A stretch of DNA of 34,962 nucleotides from Sphingomonadales bacterium. GTDB lineage: Bacteria > Bacteroidota > Bacteroidia > Chitinophagales > Chitinophagaceae. Shown in pieces: positions 25,950 through 33,943 of the stretch; position 1 is the first letter of the stretch; every line of letters starts with the position of its first letter. Position numbers and translations under genes: made by a program. A model generated the notes under the pieces. It worked only from the letters and a program-made list of their open reading frames with translations. It was not told the origin of the DNA and did no database searches. The DNA is taken from positions 1-34,962 of the forward strand of contig VHAT01000021.1 in NCBI GenBank assembly GCA_016872195.1, read 5' to 3'.

Positions 25950-25983
25950 AAAAATTAAATTTATCAATTAGGCGATGAATTTT

Positions 25984-28900
25984 TTAAAGAGTAAAATCAA
26001 CTCCGAATAATACCGTATTGAAAACAGGAGGACGCTGCGACATCACCCCATCGATACCCACCTCGGGGTCTGTATTGAAACGCTTGTCCCGTACATAGGT
26101 AAACAGATTCTGTCCACGCACGTAGACACGGCCCGAAGAGACCTTTGCCTTGGCCAGCCAACTCTTAGGAAGAGTATACGAGAAACTGATATCTCTTAAG
26201 CGGATATAGCTTCCGTCATACAGAAAACGGCTGCCATCATAGCTACCCGCCGAAGACTGTGTTCCCAAAAATACAGGCTTGGGTACATCCGTGATCTGAC
26301 CGGGTGTTGTCCAGCGACGACGATATTCATAACGACTCAAGCCATTGCTTTGATCTGAGAAGCCGAGGTTAGCATCGGTCTTTTGCAGATACCCATATTC
26401 GTCGTAGATCTGGTTGCCCCAGTTGATAAAGAACTGGAAATTCAGTTTGAAATTTTGATATGTAAAGGTGTTGGTCCACCCTCCATAGAAGCGGGGAATG
26501 GCACTTCCATACTCTATACGAGGCAGGGCCGTGGTAAATACATTGGTGGTAGATTCTTTATCGGTAGAATTATACCATAGCGCTTCACCATTCAGGGGAT
26601 TGACACCAGCATAGCCTCGCTGAAAATGACGGTAATAATCGCGGCCGATCCTTCTAAAATAATTACTGTTATTGGAAAAGGCCGGATCGATCTCAGTGAT
26701 CTCATTTTTGTATGCGGTTACGTTCAAATCGGTCACCCACTTGAATCCCCTGGCTTTGCTGGGTGAAATGGGAACGGCAGAAAGCGTTACCTCTACCCCC
26801 GTATTTTTCATAGCCCCGTTATTGACGGTTATACCGGTTACCCCATTGGTACTGGGGATGGCTTGGCGAACCAAAAGATCGCTGCTGGTACGAGTATACC
26901 ACTCCAGCGTACCCGAAAATCTTCCCTTCAAGGCCACAAAGTCCAAGCCGATATTGAATGGAATATTCTTTTCCCAGGTAAGGTTATCGTTGGCCAACTG
27001 TGAGAGCGTAAGCCCGGAAGAGAAATTATAATCACTGCCTGCACTATAAAGACCCTGCGATTCAAAATTGTCAATACCCTGATTACCGGTATATCCATAA
27101 CTGGCCCTGATCTTCAGTTCTGTAATGGCCGCTACCTTAAAGAATGATTCGCTGGCAATATTCCACCCGGCGCCCACCGACCAGAATACAGCCGATTGAA
27201 AATTACGGGCAAAGCGAGAAGAGGCATCTTCACGCACCGAGCCTGATACAAAATAGCGATCTCCCAATGAATAATTAGCGTTAAAGAATTTACTCACCAG
27301 AGTATTGGCCGTTCCGGTACCTGTAGTCAATTCGGGGCTCGATCCACCGGCCGCAGTAGAGGTGCCGGGCGCGATACCATTTACAATAATATTTAGATCA
27401 ACATCACTACGACTTTGTGCTTCGTATCCGGCAAAAGCCTCTACGGAATGATCGCCCTTAAAATCTTTCTTATAGCGAAGAATATTGGTGGCGACCCAAT
27501 TCGTGATGTCTTGCGTATAATTTTCGATAGAACCGCCGACGGCAACATTGGCATTTCCTACCCGGGGATCGTAGAAGGTAGAGCGGAAGGCATGGTTGAA
27601 GTCGAGTGCGAAACTACCCTCGTAGGTAAGGCCATCCATCAATTTATAGGTGGTAGAAGCGTTTGCGCCAATATTGTAGGTATTGGCCTTACGCTTGGTG
27701 GTCTCGATAACGGCAACAGGATTGTATCCGCTATTATACCCCAACTCATAAGTGACACCATCCGACTTATAGACAGGAAGCCAGGGAGCCAATCGATACA
27801 TTGCGCGAATGGGGTTGGCAAAGAAACTTCCTCCTAAGAAATTAGTAGAGCGCTGGTAGCTTCCGCTAAATCCTCCCTTGATACTCCAACGGCTGGAGAG
27901 TTGAGAAGTAAGGTTCATTCGGTAGGTGGCCTTATCGTAGTCAACACCCTTGGTGGGGGCCTCAGAATTATAATAACTACCCGACATAAAATAGGTAGAC
28001 TTATCGTTACCACCGCTCACGTTCATATTGTACTGCGAGTAGCTACCCTGACGAAGTACTTTATCGAACCAATCTGTATTGACAGTGGTATCAATAGAAT
28101 TGGCCCGCAGTAGCGAATCATAAGAGCCCAATGAGTTGCCGGCATTGACCCAGCCTTCGCGATAGTACTGAATGTACTCAGGTGTTGACAATGTTTTTTG
28201 TTCTTCCCGTATGGTATTGCTGTTATATCCACGCTGATAGGTAAAGCTGACCTTCGACTTTCCGGGCTTACCACTTTTTGTCGTGATCAACACCACTCCA
28301 TTGGCCGCACGAGAACCATATAACGAAGTAGCAGAGGCATCTTTCAATACGGTCATAGTTTGAATATCGTTGGCATTAAGACCGGCAATCGTATTAGAGT
28401 TGAACCCGGAAATATCACCACTGACCACGGGGATTCCGTCAATTACATATAGTGGCGTGGCACTGGCATTGATTGAGCCGATCCCCCGCACGCGGATATT
28501 GGGAACGGATCCTGGCTGACCACTTCCATTGGTAGATTGTACCCCGGCTATATTACCCTGAATACTTTCTTGAACAGACGCATTGGGCGCACTTTCTATC
28601 GTGGAATTTTTTACCGTTACGGCCGAACCCGTAAAAGTGGTACGTTTTTGATTGGAGTAGGCCAACACCATTACCTCGCTCAAATTATTGTCTGACTCGG
28701 TCAGAAATACCTGAATGTCGCGCGCCTCATTGACCTTAATGGACTTGGCAATAAAGTTTACACTAGAAAATTCCAAGACTTGCCCTTTCTCCACTTCAAT
28801 GCTGAAGCTACCATCCACTTTAGTGACTGTTCCTTTTTTGGTGCCGACGATCTTAACACTAACATTATCTACAGGTGTATTGTCTTTGGCATTGAATACT

Positions 28901-29358
28901 TTTCCTTTAATAGGAAAGGTCTCCGCCATCAATTGTTCCAGCCGGATCAGTTGTTCATCGGACGACTCCACAGCTTGAGGTACAGCGCTCGGCTCTGCTC
29001 GGTTGGCAAAACGCAATACGAAAGTATTTTCGCCTGCCTTTTTAAAAGACAACCCCGCCTCCGCGGCAATATCTTCTACTATCTGCTGTATGGGTCTTGC
29101 CATATTAGGCTCCTTCACCATCAGGCGTGCGATGGAGGGATCGGCCAATAAAAAGTAAATGCCCTTTTCTTTATTGAGCCTCTTTAAAAGATCTACCACC
29201 TGAACGGATGACCCCAACGGCTCGTTGCGTTGCTGAAGATGGGTCTTCGCTACGGCCCATGAGGGAGATTGAATACCAGGGTGCTGAGGAGCAGCAGCGG
29301 CCATAGCCACCATACTAATCGACAACACGACACAGCTAAAAAAGGAATGGATTCTCAT
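25984..29358 (-). CDS. SusC/RagA TonB-dependent receptor with STN signalling domain
   Basis: The 1124-residue outer-membrane protein has, in order: a signal peptide (to about residue 23), an STN domain (about 50-118; VVDLLKRLNKEKGIYFLL, AAEAGLSFKKAGENTFVL), a carboxypeptidase-D-like regulatory domain (about 150-225; IKGKVFNAKDNTPVDNVSV), a plug (GNIAGVQSTNGSGQPG, IRVRGIGSINASATPLYV, VLKDASATSLYGSRAANG) and the beta-barrel ending in FGVDFTL. The STN domain identifies a transducer that passes substrate information to a FecR anti-sigma factor. FecR lies 13 bp upstream. Length is normal for the family. Confidence 0.96.
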   Translation of the reverse strand: MRIHSFFSCVVLSISMVAMAAAAPQHPGIQSPSWAVAKTHLQQRNEPLGSSVQVVDLLKRLNKEKGIYFLLADPSIARLMVKEPNMARPIQQIVEDIAAEAGLSFKKAGENTFVLRFANRAEPSAVPQAVESSDEQLIRLEQLMAETFPIKGKVFNAKDNTPVDNVSVKIVGTKKGTVTKVDGSFSIEVEKGQVLEFSSVNFIAKSIKVNEARDIQVFLTESDNNLSEVMVLAYSNQKRTTFTGSAVTVKNSTIESAPNASVQESIQGNIAGVQSTNGSGQPGSVPNIRVRGIGSINASATPLYVIDGIPVVSGDISGFNSNTIAGLNANDIQTMTVLKDASATSLYGSRAANGVVLITTKSGKPGKSKVSFTYQRGYNSNTIREEQKTLSTPEYIQYYREGWVNAGNSLGSYDSLLRANSIDTTVNTDWFDKVLRQGSYSQYNMNVSGGNDKSTYFMSGSYYNSEAPTKGVDYDKATYRMNLTSQLSSRWSIKGGFSGSYQRSTNFLGGSFFANPIRAMYRLAPWLPVYKSDGVTYELGYNSGYNPVAVIETTKRKANTYNIGANASTTYKLMDGLTYEGSFALDFNHAFRSTFYDPRVGNANVAVGGSIENYTQDITNWVATNILRYKKDFKGDHSVEAFAGYEAQSRSDVDLNIIVNGIAPGTSTAAGGSSPELTTGTGTANTLVSKFFNANYSLGDRYFVSGSVREDASSRFARNFQSAVFWSVGAGWNIASESFFKVAAITELKIRASYGYTGNQGIDNFESQGLYSAGSDYNFSSGLTLSQLANDNLTWEKNIPFNIGLDFVALKGRFSGTLEWYTRTSSDLLVRQAIPSTNGVTGITVNNGAMKNTGVEVTLSAVPISPSKARGFKWVTDLNVTAYKNEITEIDPAFSNNSNYFRRIGRDYYRHFQRGYAGVNPLNGEALWYNSTDKESTTNVFTTALPRIEYGSAIPRFYGGWTNTFTYQNFKLNFQFFINWGNQIYDEYGYLQKTDANLGFSDQSNGLSRYEYRRRWTTPGQITDVPKPVFLGTQSSAGSYDGSRFLYDGSYIRLRDISFSYTLPKSWLAKAKVSSGRVYVRGQNLFTYVRDKRFNTDPEVGIDGVMSQRPPVFNTVLFGVDFTL

Positions 29359-29371
29359 ATCGAGTTATAGT

Positions 29372-30358
29372 TTATAAAGGAGTGAATACAATGGTTGAAC
29401 CCTCTTGCTTGCTTACCGACTCGGTAGCGATTCGCAGGGCGTTAAGTAATACATCTAAATTATCATTGGGTAAAATACCCGTAATTCTTCTGGCCGCTAA
29501 TTCAGTGGATGCAATAACGATCTTGACCGGATAGCGTAATTCGATTTGTCGTGCCACTTCTTCAATGGTCATGTCTTCAAAAACGATCTTTCGTTCCAAC
29601 ACCGGTACATCCTGCAAAAGTTCGGGCTGCTCAGCAAAACCAAGCTTGGGACGGTTATATGCATAATAATCGCCTGGGGCCATGCGAAGGGTCTGTCCGT
29701 CTTTGAAAATGAGTTGCACCGTTCCTTCGCGCAACAGTACACTGGCTTTATTTGGCATGTTGATTGCCTGAAAGACGGTCCCCGTAACCAACACATCGAA
29801 CGGGTCCATGTGCACAATAAAGGGCTTTTTATCTTGCTTCTTCTTAACCGAAAATTCAACCTCTCCCTTTACCCACACCTCTCGTCGTGGCGCCTGGTCA
29901 AATGATGGACTTAACGTGATCGTACTGTTGGCCGCTAATGTTACCACGGTCCCATCTGTGAGGGTTCGCCCCCCCGTTGGACTAGCGACAGGGCGATCAG
30001 AAAAGAGATTGAAAGAAAAAAATACCCAAATGCCAAGGGCGATAACAATCGTCACTAATGAAGCATTCATGATGAACGAACGGGTAATTCTTTTTGTCTG
30101 GCTTTGCCCCTCGATAATGTCAAGCTGACTCAGTAATCGATCTTTTTGAACAGAGCGTTCCGGTGATATAGCCGTTGGCAAACAAAGGGAATGATATAGT
30201 GAAACAGCGTCGGCCAACTCGTCTTCTTGCTCGGTCGAGTAGGCAATTAGCATCTCAATCCATTGATTATCAAATAAACTACGATTATTTTCTACCCACG
30301 ACAAAAACCGCTCGTCGAGCAATAGTTCTTCGGCCGTAAGCAGTAGGTTATCTCTCAT
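29372..30358 (-). CDS. FecR family anti-sigma factor
   Basis: The ATG at 30356-30358 gives 328 residues and an N-terminus (LTAEELLLDERFLSWVENN) like other Bacteroidota FecRs. An ATG 51 bp further upstream (30409) is possible. One membrane helix (SLVTIVIALGIWVFFSFNLF) follows the cytoplasmic segment. The FecR domain (LTDGTVVTLAANSTITLS, REVWVKGEVEFSV, FDVLVTGTVFQAINM) and a DUF4974-type C-terminal domain (EDMTIEEVARQIELRYPVKI) follow. It should sense the STN domain of SusC in the periplasm and control the ECF sigma factor, which here is transcribed in the opposite direction. Confidence 0.92.
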   Translation of the reverse strand: MRDNLLLTAEELLLDERFLSWVENNRSLFDNQWIEMLIAYSTEQEDELADAVSLYHSLCLPTAISPERSVQKDRLLSQLDIIEGQSQTKRITRSFIMNASLVTIVIALGIWVFFSFNLFSDRPVASPTGGRTLTDGTVVTLAANSTITLSPSFDQAPRREVWVKGEVEFSVKKKQDKKPFIVHMDPFDVLVTGTVFQAINMPNKASVLLREGTVQLIFKDGQTLRMAPGDYYAYNRPKLGFAEQPELLQDVPVLERKIVFEDMTIEEVARQIELRYPVKIVIASTELAARRITGILPNDNLDVLLNALRIATESVSKQEGSTIVFTPL

Positions 30359-30445
30359 ATGGCAGTGTGGTCGTAAGAAGTGTATAATTTGGTGGCGCTG
30401 TAACATCATTTAGGCAATAAATTTACCCCCGCCACCCCTTTACGA

Positions 30446-30988
30446 TTGCAAGCGCACAGCGACCATATTCTTTGGGACAGCTTTAGGCAGGGCAACAAAA
30501 ATGCACTAGCCGAGCTGTTTGAGCGGTATTACGACATGCTGCATCAATACGGCATTAAGGTTTGTCGGGATACCGAAATGGTGAACGATTCGTTGCAAGA
30601 TCTTTTCATCGAGATCTGGCAACAACGCAAACCGGCTCCACTACTATCCATACAAGCTTATTTGATCAGGGCCCTTCGTTACAAATTAATACGCTCTCTT
30701 AAAGGCCAACAACCCCTACCGTCCGATCCAACCGAATTACCCTTCGAGATAAGTCACGAGAGTTTTTTGATTCAAACCGAACAAGACAGAGCCACTGTAT
30801 CGGCCCTGGCGGAACAACTGGGACTACTTTCTCCCAAACAACGCGAGATCATTTTTTTGCGGTTCTATCAACACCTCAGTTACCGGGAGATCTGCGAGAT
30901 CATGAATATAGAATACCAGGTGGCGCGCAACCAACTCTCTATCGCCATTAAACGATTACGAAGCCTGGTAAAATTACCGCAATACTGA
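30446..30988 (+). CDS. ECF RNA polymerase sigma-70 family factor
   Basis: The 180-residue protein has sigma region 2 (LWDSFRQGNKNALAELFERYYDML, VNDSLQDLFIEIWQQR) and region 4 (LLSPKQREIIFLRFYQHLSY followed by a helix-turn-helix, REICEIMNIEYQVARNQLSI). No ATG or GTG lies in frame before an upstream stop, and the first in-frame ATG is inside region 2, so TTG at 30446-30448 is the likely start. Paired with FecR and SusC it forms a cell-surface signalling system. Unlike the usual sigma-fecR operon, it is divergent from fecR. Confidence 0.92.
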   Translation: MQAHSDHILWDSFRQGNKNALAELFERYYDMLHQYGIKVCRDTEMVNDSLQDLFIEIWQQRKPAPLLSIQAYLIRALRYKLIRSLKGQQPLPSDPTELPFEISHESFLIQTEQDRATVSALAEQLGLLSPKQREIIFLRFYQHLSYREICEIMNIEYQVARNQLSIAIKRLRSLVKLPQY

Positions 30989-30995
30989 GCCCTGC

Positions 30996-31886
30996 CTAGT
31001 TTTTCGTAGCCGCCACTTGCTCGATATACTTTACAATGACTTTTGAAAATGCAGCGGCAAAAACCGGACGACCCGTTTTATCGCGTACTCCTTTCATATT
31101 GGACTCGATCTGCCAGCCCACCACCTCGGGATAAGCAGATGCTGTGTAACGCCTTGTATTATATCCTCCGTTAAAATATTTCTGGCCCTCTTGAGGATAG
31201 GGATCTTGTGCACTGGGAACAGCCGGAAACCCTTCATTGGCCATGAGTGTACCAAAGGCCTGTGGGCCAAATAACAGATCTGCGATCTGCCACTTTCCTT
31301 TTGCGCCATTTATATAATTACTAAGTGAGTGATGCTTAGTGGGGAGCGTTTTATTTAGATAGAGCGCTTGGAGTTCCTTATCACTAAGCATATAACCCAA
31401 CTCGAGTCGCTGCTCTGGATGCCCGTGGCCATGCAGATCGATATAGACACAATACCCATATTGTGCGACCACTTCTTTAATGGCCTCATCGATCTGTGTA
31501 TGAAAAACAGTCCAGGGGGCGTCCATCCGGCTATCTCCACAAGTCGCTTCGGGTTTATCGCGATTTTGATCGATATCTTTTCGTACCAAATTGCAAATAA
31601 CCAAATAAGGGGTCTTGCTATTGAACTTTTGCAGGTAGTCAGCGATCTCCAGCGCCAATTCTTTAGTATACGAATCCGTTACAGTAACCGCTCCTTCGCA
31701 ACTACGGTCCGGGATCTCACTCAGATTGATCGCTCCACCGTGGGGGACACTGATGACCAAGGGCATCGTACCTTGCAAATAGCTTGTCCAGCCTTCTTTA
31801 TCGATCAGTTTCGGAACAGCGGTTCCCTGCCCCATGGCCCAGGAACCGTAGAGAACAACCAAGAGCAATAAGCAGAGTCTTTTCAT
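30996..31886 (-). CDS. Exported N-formylglutamate amidohydrolase-like protein
   Basis: Starting at ATG 31884-31886, the protein has a signal peptide (MKRLCLLLLVVLYGSWAMGQ) and 296 residues. It shows the N-formylglutamate amidohydrolase-type metal-binding layout: VISVPHGGAI, LVRKDIDQNRDK and YIDLHGHGHPEQ, plus a late Arg/Glu region (NTRRY, WQIESN). The family releases formate or cleaves related amides. An exported form is unlikely to act in histidine breakdown and may instead hydrolyse an extracellular amide or peptidoglycan-related substrate. It is convergent with the sigma gene (7 bp gap). Confidence 0.72.
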   Translation of the reverse strand: MKRLCLLLLVVLYGSWAMGQGTAVPKLIDKEGWTSYLQGTMPLVISVPHGGAINLSEIPDRSCEGAVTVTDSYTKELALEIADYLQKFNSKTPYLVICNLVRKDIDQNRDKPEATCGDSRMDAPWTVFHTQIDEAIKEVVAQYGYCVYIDLHGHGHPEQRLELGYMLSDKELQALYLNKTLPTKHHSLSNYINGAKGKWQIADLLFGPQAFGTLMANEGFPAVPSAQDPYPQEGQKYFNGGYNTRRYTASAYPEVVGWQIESNMKGVRDKTGRPVFAAAFSKVIVKYIEQVAATKN

Positions 31887-31989
31887 AGCGGGAGTTTTAT
31901 ACAAGTGTGCGATTAACGAGATTTGTAACTAAGATATAGCAGGCGATTTTTATATGATAATTTACCCTATCTTTCTTGTTACGTTGGAT

Positions 31990-32026
31990 CCCCATGGGGT
32001 GCGAATCCTAAAAGGCCATGGCCTTT
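31990..32026. repeat. Two perfect palindromes 24 bp apart
   Basis: CCCCATGGGG (31990-31999) and AAAGGCCATGGCCTTT (32011-32026) are perfect palindromes whose centres are exactly 24 bp apart. Both have CCATGG in the middle. They lie in the 195-bp gap between the divergent amidohydrolase-like and repeat-lipoprotein genes, 56-92 bp before the latter's ATG. Operator sites are the simplest reading; no T run follows that would suggest a terminator. Confidence 0.5.
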
Positions 32027-32081
32027 GAAAAAGTCGGGACCCCCTCGAATCAATAATAGTAAAAACTAAACCCTTTCTCTC

Positions 32082-32594
32082 ATGAAAACAAGCTCGAATC
32101 TTATCCTTTCGCTACTCACTATGCTGCTGCTGGCTACTGCCTGTAACTCGAGCACAAAAGGAAATTGGTCAGACGCCGACAAAAAAAAGTTCAGAGAGGA
32201 AATGAACGAAGTGGAGGAACTGGCCAATTTTGGCAAGAACAAATCAGCCTGGATAGAGTGTTACTTGCGTAAATGCGAAGCCAATTATTCATCATTTGCC
32301 GCAGCTGATCGAGACGAGAAAGGGGTTGAGATCATTGCCATAGAGTGCAGCAATGAAATTCTGGCTAACGGCAGTGTAAAAGGAAAATGGTCCAAATCGG
32401 ATAAAGAGAACTTTCGCCAGAAAATGGATGCCGTTGAAGAACTCTCTGTCTTTGGTGAGAGCAAATCGGAATGGATCGAATGCTTTCTTAGTAAATGCGA
32501 AGCCAATTACTCGTCTATGCACGAAGCTGACCAGGATGAAGAGGGTGTAAAAAAGCTCGCTTTGGAATGTAACGAGTATATCATAGAATCATAA
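32082..32594 (+). CDS. Lipoprotein of two tandem 74-residue repeats, function unknown
   Basis: The 170-residue product begins with a lipoprotein signal (LLLATAC, Cys21). The rest is a duplication: residues 26-99 and 100-170 align along their length with a period of 74 (KGNWSDADKKKFREEM / KGKWSKSDKENFRQKM; FGKNKSAWIECYLRKCEANY / FGESKSEWIECFLSKCEANY). Each unit has three Cys at equivalent places (IEC, KCEANYSS, and IEC or LEC near the end), suggesting internal disulfides or metal binding in an exported protein. No family was recognised. The DNA of the two units has diverged at many third positions, so the duplication is not recent. Confidence 0.8.
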   Translation: MKTSSNLILSLLTMLLLATACNSSTKGNWSDADKKKFREEMNEVEELANFGKNKSAWIECYLRKCEANYSSFAAADRDEKGVEIIAIECSNEILANGSVKGKWSKSDKENFRQKMDAVEELSVFGESKSEWIECFLSKCEANYSSMHEADQDEEGVKKLALECNEYIIES

Positions 32595-32717
32595 AAAGGC
32601 TACCATCAACTCATTATTATTTAATCAATTTTAACCCAATTTTCAATAGCGCTATAACTGAGGCCTACATTTAGGTCCGAAATATTTACAAGTTAAAAGG
32701 AGGGATTCTTTGTCAGT

Positions 32718-32762
32718 ATGATCAGAAAAAAGATAAACTTTTTATTAAAAATTAGATTATGA
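32718..32762 (+). CDS. Possible 14-codon upstream ORF of the bestrophin gene
   Basis: ATG at 32718 opens MIRKKINFLLKIRL and ends in a TGA that overlaps the bestrophin ATG as ATGA (32759-32762). A purine-rich AAAAGGAGGG lies upstream, but 13 bases from the ATG, further than ideal. The ATGA overlap is typical of coupled translation, yet an ORF this short in AT-rich DNA can arise by chance. Confidence 0.25.
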   Translation: MIRKKINFLLKIRL

Positions 32763-33649
32763 TCTACTATAATCCCAAAGATTGGTTTTACACCTTATTT
32801 CGCTTCCATAAGTCAGACACTTTTCGGAAGCTTTTCCCGATGATGATTATCATTGGTCTTTATTCTGGTGGAATTGCATGGCTGGAACTTAGCTATTGGC
32901 GCCTATCTGATAAAAATAGTATTCGTAATTTGACAATTCTTCATACACTATTAGGTTTCGCAATTTCCATGCTATTAGTCTTTAGAACCAATACTGCATA
33001 TGAAAGGTGGTGGGAGGGACGAAAACTTTGGGGAAGCTTAGTAAATAACACGCGAAACCTTGCAATGAAGTTGAATCAAATAATTCCAGCAGACCATTCA
33101 GATGATAGACGCATATTTCGTGAATTAATACCTGCCTTTGCGTTGGCCTTACACAACCATCTAAGGCGAATATCGACCCAGACAGAACTATTTGAATCCT
33201 ATGCTCGAAACCCTGAATTACAGCATTTAAACCCAGAGAAACACATTCCAAATCAGATTGCTTCTGCTATCTATCAGCGAGTAGGCGTCTTAGAGACCAA
33301 AGGCATTCTGACTCCTTATAATACACTATTTATAAACAACGAACTTCAAAGTTTATCAGAAATATGTGGGGCTTGTGAAAGAATCAAGAACACTCCTATT
33401 CCCTTTTCTTATAACGTATTTATCAAGAAATTCATTTTCATTTATATAATGACACTACCGATTGGTTTTGTATTTCAGCTGGGATATTGGATAATACCAA
33501 TTGTTATTTTTGTTTTCTATGTTTTAGCCAGCTTAGAACTTATCGCAGAGGAAATCGAAGACCCATTTGGAGGTGATGCAAATGATATTCCGACCGACTT
33601 GATTCAAGCAAATATTTTAAAGCATACACAAGAAATATTACTACCTTAA
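32759..33649 (+). CDS. Bestrophin-family (UPF0187) ion channel
   Basis: The 296-residue protein matches bacterial bestrophins, pentameric ion channels of the inner membrane. The signature FRTNTAYERWWEGRKLWGSL follows the second helix (TILHTLLGFAISMLLVF). Further landmarks are the early helix MMIIIGLYSGGIAWLEL, the late helices FIYIMTLPIGFVF and WIIPIVIFVFYVLASLELIA, and the family's EEIEDPFGGDANDIP near the C-terminus. Ion selectivity (cation or anion) cannot be told. The gene and its surroundings are visibly more AT-rich than the rest of the window, which fits acquisition from another source or an accessory segment. Confidence 0.9.
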   Translation: MIYYNPKDWFYTLFRFHKSDTFRKLFPMMIIIGLYSGGIAWLELSYWRLSDKNSIRNLTILHTLLGFAISMLLVFRTNTAYERWWEGRKLWGSLVNNTRNLAMKLNQIIPADHSDDRRIFRELIPAFALALHNHLRRISTQTELFESYARNPELQHLNPEKHIPNQIASAIYQRVGVLETKGILTPYNTLFINNELQSLSEICGACERIKNTPIPFSYNVFIKKFIFIYIMTLPIGFVFQLGYWIIPIVIFVFYVLASLELIAEEIEDPFGGDANDIPTDLIQANILKHTQEILLP

Positions 33650-33943
33650 CTTGGCATCTTGGATTTCCATTTGTAAACCGAAGTGATAAGCCAAACTATT
33701 TAAAGATAGTTACTTGCTTTACTTTTGGTTTCAATCAACTACTGCTTTGGGCAGCAATATATTCCATTAGCACATTTAGCTCCAATTAAGATACTGGCAA
33801 AACCCCAAAAACACAAAAGCAACAATGCCAATTATTCAGAATGCAAGTCTGGTAAATCGATATGAACGGTAAAGCAAAAATCAAATCGATTAAAGCCAAG
33901 AGCAGCTAATCAGTTCAAGCGAAAATAAAATGTTTAAAAAAAT
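33650..33943. other. AT-rich spacer without a convincing gene
   Basis: This 294-bp gap has stops in all frames except for short runs. It contains a 6-bp hairpin (AACTAT...ATAGTT, 33694-33711) shortly after the bestrophin stop. It also contains a 30-codon minus-strand frame (33739-33831, TTG start) ending GAKCANGIYCCPKQ after a hydrophobic stretch. That frame might be a decayed or small Cys-rich gene. Nothing else is supported. Confidence 0.4.

Noticed and set aside
31999-32009. T-arm-like GGTGCGAATCC, possible tRNA
   Set aside because: No acceptor, D or anticodon stems can be formed around it; the flanks are instead perfect palindromes.
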